A stretch of 7,676 bases of DNA from Ramlibacter sp. (GTDB lineage: Bacteria; Pseudomonadota; Gammaproteobacteria; Burkholderiales; Burkholderiaceae_C), in assembly GCA_025351615.1 (NCBI GenBank), contig JANXVP010000059.1:1-7676 (forward strand), given 5' to 3'. The position numbers and the translations under genes were made by a program. The notes beneath the pieces were generated by a model, which was not told the origin of the DNA, made no database searches, and worked only from the letters and a program-made list of their open reading frames with translations. Positions 5,692 through 7,676 of this stretch are shown here, piece after piece; the stretch's first letter is position 1; each line of letters begins with the position of its first letter.

Positions 5692-6426
5692 ATGTCTGCT
5701 CCCAAAGTCCTGTTCGGCTTCCATGCGGTCGGCGTGCGCTTGAAAACCGCGCCGCGTTCGGTGATCGAGATTTATTACGAACCGACCCGGCGTGACGCCA
5801 GGATGCGGCAGTTCATCGAGCGCGCTACCGAAGCCGGCGTGCGCCTGGTCGAAACCGACGGCATGCGGCTGGCGAAGCTGACCGGGGGCCACGGCCACCA
5901 GGGTGTGGCCGCCCGGGTCGAGGTCCTGCCGCAGGCGCATTCGCTGGATGACCTGCTCGATGGCGTGGAGGGCGCGCCCCTGCTGCTGGTCCTGGACGGC
6001 GTGACCGATCCGCACAATCTGGGCGCCTGCCTGCGCGTCGCCGATGGCGCCGGGGCCCACGCGGTGATCGCTCCGAAGGACCATGCGGCCGGCATTAATG
6101 CCACCGTGGCCAAGGTAGCAAGTGGCGCGGCGGAAACCGTCCCCTACTTCATGGTGACCAACCTCGCGCGCACCATGGGCGAGTTGAAGGAGCGCAGCAT
6201 CTGGTGCATAGGAACCACTGACGACGCGCCGAAGACGCTTTACCAGACCGACCTCACGGGACCGGTGGCGCTGGTGCTGGGCGCTGAAGGCGGCGGCATG
6301 CGCCAGCTCACGCGCAAGACCTGCGACGATCTGGCCAGCATCCCCATGCGCGGTGCGGTCGAAAGCCTGAACGTGTCGGTTGCGAGCGGCGTCTGCCTGT
6401 ACGAGGCTCTGCGCCAGCGCTCCTGA
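5692..6426 (+). CDS. rlmB: 23S rRNA (guanosine(2251)-2'-O)-methyltransferase RlmB
   Basis: A SPOUT-class enzyme that methylates the 2'-hydroxyl of G2251 in the peptidyl-transferase P loop of 23S rRNA using S-adenosylmethionine. The 244-residue length is normal. The N-terminal RNA-binding domain starts with the family hallmark VLFGFHAV (6-13). The trefoil-knot domain has motif 1 [15 protein letters not shown] (101-115, with N109 and R115), motif 2 [10 protein letters not shown] (194-203, with E199) and motif 3 from IPMRG (217) through [10 protein letters not shown] (224-233, with N227). All conserved residues are present. The ATG at 5692 is chosen because homologues begin just before KVLFGFHAV; an in-frame TTG at 5662 is unlikely. 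In E. coli rlmB follows rnr (RNase R), but here the upstream neighbour is an unrelated divergent gene. Identity is secure. Confidence 0.95.
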   Translation: MSAPKVLFGFHAVGVRLKTAPRSVIEIYYEPTRRDARMRQFIERATEAGVRLVETDGMRLAKLTGGHGHQGVAARVEVLPQAHSLDDLLDGVEGAPLLLVLDGVTDPHNLGACLRVADGAGAHAVIAPKDHAAGINATVAKVASGAAETVPYFMVTNLARTMGELKERSIWCIGTTDDAPKTLYQTDLTGPVALVLGAEGGGMRQLTRKTCDDLASIPMRGAVESLNVSVASGVCLYEALRQRS

Positions 6427-6430
6427 CCGG

Positions 6431-6446
6431 CGCCACTGTCTTGGCG
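6431..6446. terminator. Weak stem-loop between convergent rlmB and aldo/keto reductase genes
   Basis: CGCCA (6431-6435) pairs with TGGCG (6442-6446) around a six-base loop, and a three-base bulge would allow a short extension outward. It lies in the 35-base gap between two converging genes, where a bidirectional terminator is expected, but neither side has a T-run, so any termination would be weak or Rho-assisted. Confidence 0.25.
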
Positions 6447-6461
6447 GTCCACTGCTCTGGC

Positions 6462-7412
6462 TCAGTCGCTGGCCTGATCTAGCAGGGCAATGTCATCTGC
6501 CGACACCCTGATGCGCAAGGCCGATTCAAGCTCGGCCAGCTGCGAAAGTGACGAAGCGCTCGCGATCGGCGCTGTGACGCCGGGCTGCGCCAGCAACCAG
6601 GCGATCGCAACCTGGCCCGGCTTGCTCCGGGTGCGCGCGGCCACTGTGTCCAGCGCTGCCAGGATGCGCTGCCCCCGCTCGTTGAGGTACTTGTCGACGG
6701 TGTTGGCGCCACGCGGGCTCTTGCCGGCGTCGGCGGGCTTGCGGTACTTGCCGGTCAGGAAGCCCGCGGCGAGCGCATAGAAATTGATGACGCCGACCCC
6801 TTGCTCGCGACATATCGGCTCCAGTTCTTTTTCGAACGTCGCGCGGTCGTACAGGTTGTAGAGCGGTTGCAGGCTCTCATAGCGCGGCAGCCCGAGGCGG
6901 CGGCTGGTTTCCAGCGCCTCCTTCAATCGGGGCGCGGTGTAGTTGGAGGCTCCGATCACGCGCACCTTGCCGTCTTTCACCAACGCGCCAAATGCTTCCA
7001 GCGTGGCTTCCAGCGGCGTCGCTTCGTCGTCCTGGTGCGCCTGATAGAGGTCGATGTGATCGGTCTGCAGCCGCCGCAGGGAGTCCTCGACGGCGCGGCG
7101 GATATAGGCCGGCTGCAGGCCGCTCCTGCCGTCGCCCATGTCCATGCCGACCTTGGTCGCCAGGATCACCCGGTCACGCTTGCCGCTGGCCTTGAGCCAT
7201 TTGCCGATGATGGTTTCCGACTCTCCGCCGGCGTGGCAAGGCGCCCAGCGCGAGTACACGTCCGCGGTGTCGATGAAGTTGAAGCCGGCATCCAGCCAGG
7301 CGTCTAGGATCGAGAACGACGTTGGCTCGTCCACCGTCCAGCCGAACACGTTGCCGCCGAGGCAGACCGGAGAAACCTTCAGCGGCGAACGTCCGAGGGT
7401 GCGGTAATCCAT
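6462..7412 (-). CDS. Aldo/keto reductase, NADPH-dependent
   Basis: A 316-residue (alpha/beta)8-barrel oxidoreductase that reduces aldehydes or ketones with NADPH; the natural substrate cannot be read from sequence. In the form starting at 7412 the catalytic tetrad is complete: D48 in FIDTADVY, Y53, K87 in ATKVG and H126 in YQAHQDD. Cofactor-binding segments are recognisable: GASNY (155-159), Q182, the FYALAAGFLTGKY loop (211-223) and the IASASSLSQLAE loop (283-294) near the C-terminus. The overall pattern, including the insert between Y53 and GGESETIIG, matches YajO-like or voltage-channel-beta-like soluble AKRs. An in-frame TTG at 7418 gives two more residues, but the ATG at 7412 is better placed relative to AAGGA at 7422-7426. 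The gene converges on rlmB and diverges from the next transcript, so it appears to be a single-gene unit. Confidence 0.93.
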   Translation of the reverse strand: MDYRTLGRSPLKVSPVCLGGNVFGWTVDEPTSFSILDAWLDAGFNFIDTADVYSRWAPCHAGGESETIIGKWLKASGKRDRVILATKVGMDMGDGRSGLQPAYIRRAVEDSLRRLQTDHIDLYQAHQDDEATPLEATLEAFGALVKDGKVRVIGASNYTAPRLKEALETSRRLGLPRYESLQPLYNLYDRATFEKELEPICREQGVGVINFYALAAGFLTGKYRKPADAGKSPRGANTVDKYLNERGQRILAALDTVAARTRSKPGQVAIAWLLAQPGVTAPIASASSLSQLAELESALRIRVSADDIALLDQASD

Positions 7413-7421
7413 GGCCAATTG

Positions 7422-7426
7422 TCCTT
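7422..7426 (-). promoter_or_regulatory. Ribosome-binding site of the aldo/keto reductase gene
   Basis: AAGGA on the minus strand is 9 bases from the ATG at 7412 but only 3 from the alternative TTG at 7418. This favours the ATG. Confidence 0.6.
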
Positions 7427-7469
7427 CAGGAATGAAACGGGGAAATGCGCGCTCGGGGGAAATGAAAAC

Positions 7470-7478
7470 TGCTATAAG
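7470..7478 (+). promoter_or_regulatory. Extended -10 promoter for the rightward transcript
   Basis: TGCTATAAG fits the extended -10 form TGnTATAAT with one mismatch. No good -35 is visible around 7450-7455, which is tolerable for extended -10 promoters. Transcription would start near 7485, ahead of a good ribosome-binding site at 7498-7503. The local sequence (7454-7490) is A/T-richer than the surroundings, as expected of a promoter. Confidence 0.5.
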
Positions 7479-7508
7479 CCTGTCATCTCAGCCGAGCAGA
7501 GGACGGGC

Positions 7509-7604
7509 ATGGTTACGACGCAATCCGCGGACCCGAGGGCGCCATCATCGACAGGGGAGCCAGGGGCCTCTACCGTTCGCACCGGCTTGCCGTTGTCGCC
7601 ATGA
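7509..7604 (+). CDS. Possible 31-codon leader ORF
   Basis: An ATG at 7509 is preceded by AGAGGA (7498-7503) at 5-base spacing, the best-looking ribosome-binding site in this region. It encodes 31 residues rich in Ser, Thr, Pro and Gly, with no recognisable domain. Its stop TGA (7602-7604) overlaps the ATG at 7601 of the following ORF as ATGA. Since that ORF has no clear site of its own, the short ORF may carry ribosomes to it by translational coupling. The peptide itself may be unimportant, and it may be a chance ORF. Confidence 0.4.
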   Translation: MVTTQSADPRAPSSTGEPGASTVRTGLPLSP

Positions 7605-7676
7605 AGCGAATCCTGCTGATCGTCATTCTTGCCGCATCCGGCTGGTACGGGTGGAGCAAATACGAAGCGCACCTCC
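7601..7676 (+). CDS. N-terminus of a secreted or membrane-anchored protein, cut by window end
   Basis: Only 25 codons are visible. They read MKRILLIVILAASGW followed by YGWSKYEAHL, that is, a short basic start, a hydrophobic stretch of about 10 residues and then polar residues. This is typical of a signal peptide or single N-terminal anchor of a small envelope protein. I do not recognise the family, as no domain lies inside the window. The ATG overlaps the stop of the possible leader ORF (ATGA), and the extended -10 at 7470-7478 would drive both. No own ribosome-binding site is seen between 7585 and 7600. Confidence 0.55.
   Translation, partial: MKRILLIVILAASGWYGWSKYEAHL

Noticed and set aside
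5649..5705. Longer start at 5705 for the cyclase-like gene
   Set aside because: It would overlap rlmB and add residues with no similarity to the cyclase fold; the ATG codons at 5648 or 5639 lie just before the first beta strand.
7472..7672. Minus-strand open frame of 66 codons at the right edge
   Set aside because: It runs against a recognisable rightward promoter and signal peptide, has no motif and no ribosome-binding site.
1..7676. CRISPR array, tRNA, rRNA, insertion sequence, integrase, toxin-antitoxin or defence genes
   Set aside because: No regularly spaced repeats, RNA gene consensus, terminal inverted repeats or transposase motifs were seen on either strand.

Overview
The window is GC-rich (roughly two thirds G+C by eye), densely coded bacterial chromosome. 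The mix of genes points to a betaproteobacterium of the order Burkholderiales. The clues are a remnant of a Bug/TctC-type tripartite tricarboxylate transporter binding protein, a small basic protein beginning MATPNYGYEKRQ, an arylesterase of the TesA type divergent from a YbbA/LolD-type ATPase, and proteobacterial MnmH and RlmB. Bug proteins are especially abundant in Alcaligenaceae such as Bordetella and Achromobacter, but I cannot fix the genus from this stretch.

Layout. (1) Positions 1-1408, plus strand: the C-terminal end of an HPt-containing protein overlaps by 4 bases a response regulator whose output domain looks like a class III nucleotidyl cyclase that has lost its transition-state residues. 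(2) 1482-1664, plus: a 60-residue basic small protein of unknown role. (3) 1738-3500, minus: an arylesterase gene (tesA-like) overlapping by 4 bases the downstream gene for tRNA 2-selenouridine synthase (mnmH/selU). (4) 3499-4170, plus: an ABC ATPase (ybbA-like) whose start codon shares a CATG palindrome with the divergent arylesterase start. The FtsX-type permease that normally follows is missing. (5) 4176-4518: in its place sits a collapsed pseudogene of a Bug-family binding protein, with two single-base insertions and a large internal deletion. (6) 4548-5648, minus: a second cyclase-like protein, also apparently catalytically dead, carrying two copies of an 'IGPLA' helical module at its C-terminus. 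(7) 5692-6426, plus: rlmB, the 23S rRNA Gm2251 methyltransferase. (8) 6462-7412, minus: an aldo/keto reductase. (9) 7413-7676: a divergent spacer with a good extended -10 promoter, a possible 31-codon leader ORF, and the first 25 codons of a secreted or membrane-anchored protein cut by the window edge.

How the genes fit together. The left end is a phosphorelay pair. The middle block (mnmH, tesA, ybbA) recalls the E. coli ybb neighbourhood, where tesA and ybbA are also divergent and mnmH lies nearby. rlmB and mnmH are RNA-modification housekeeping genes. I see no CRISPR array, tRNA, rRNA, insertion sequence or phage gene. The least ordinary content is the pair of pseudo-cyclase signalling proteins and the rearranged end of the ybbA transport operon. 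I do not see a clearly new multi-gene system.
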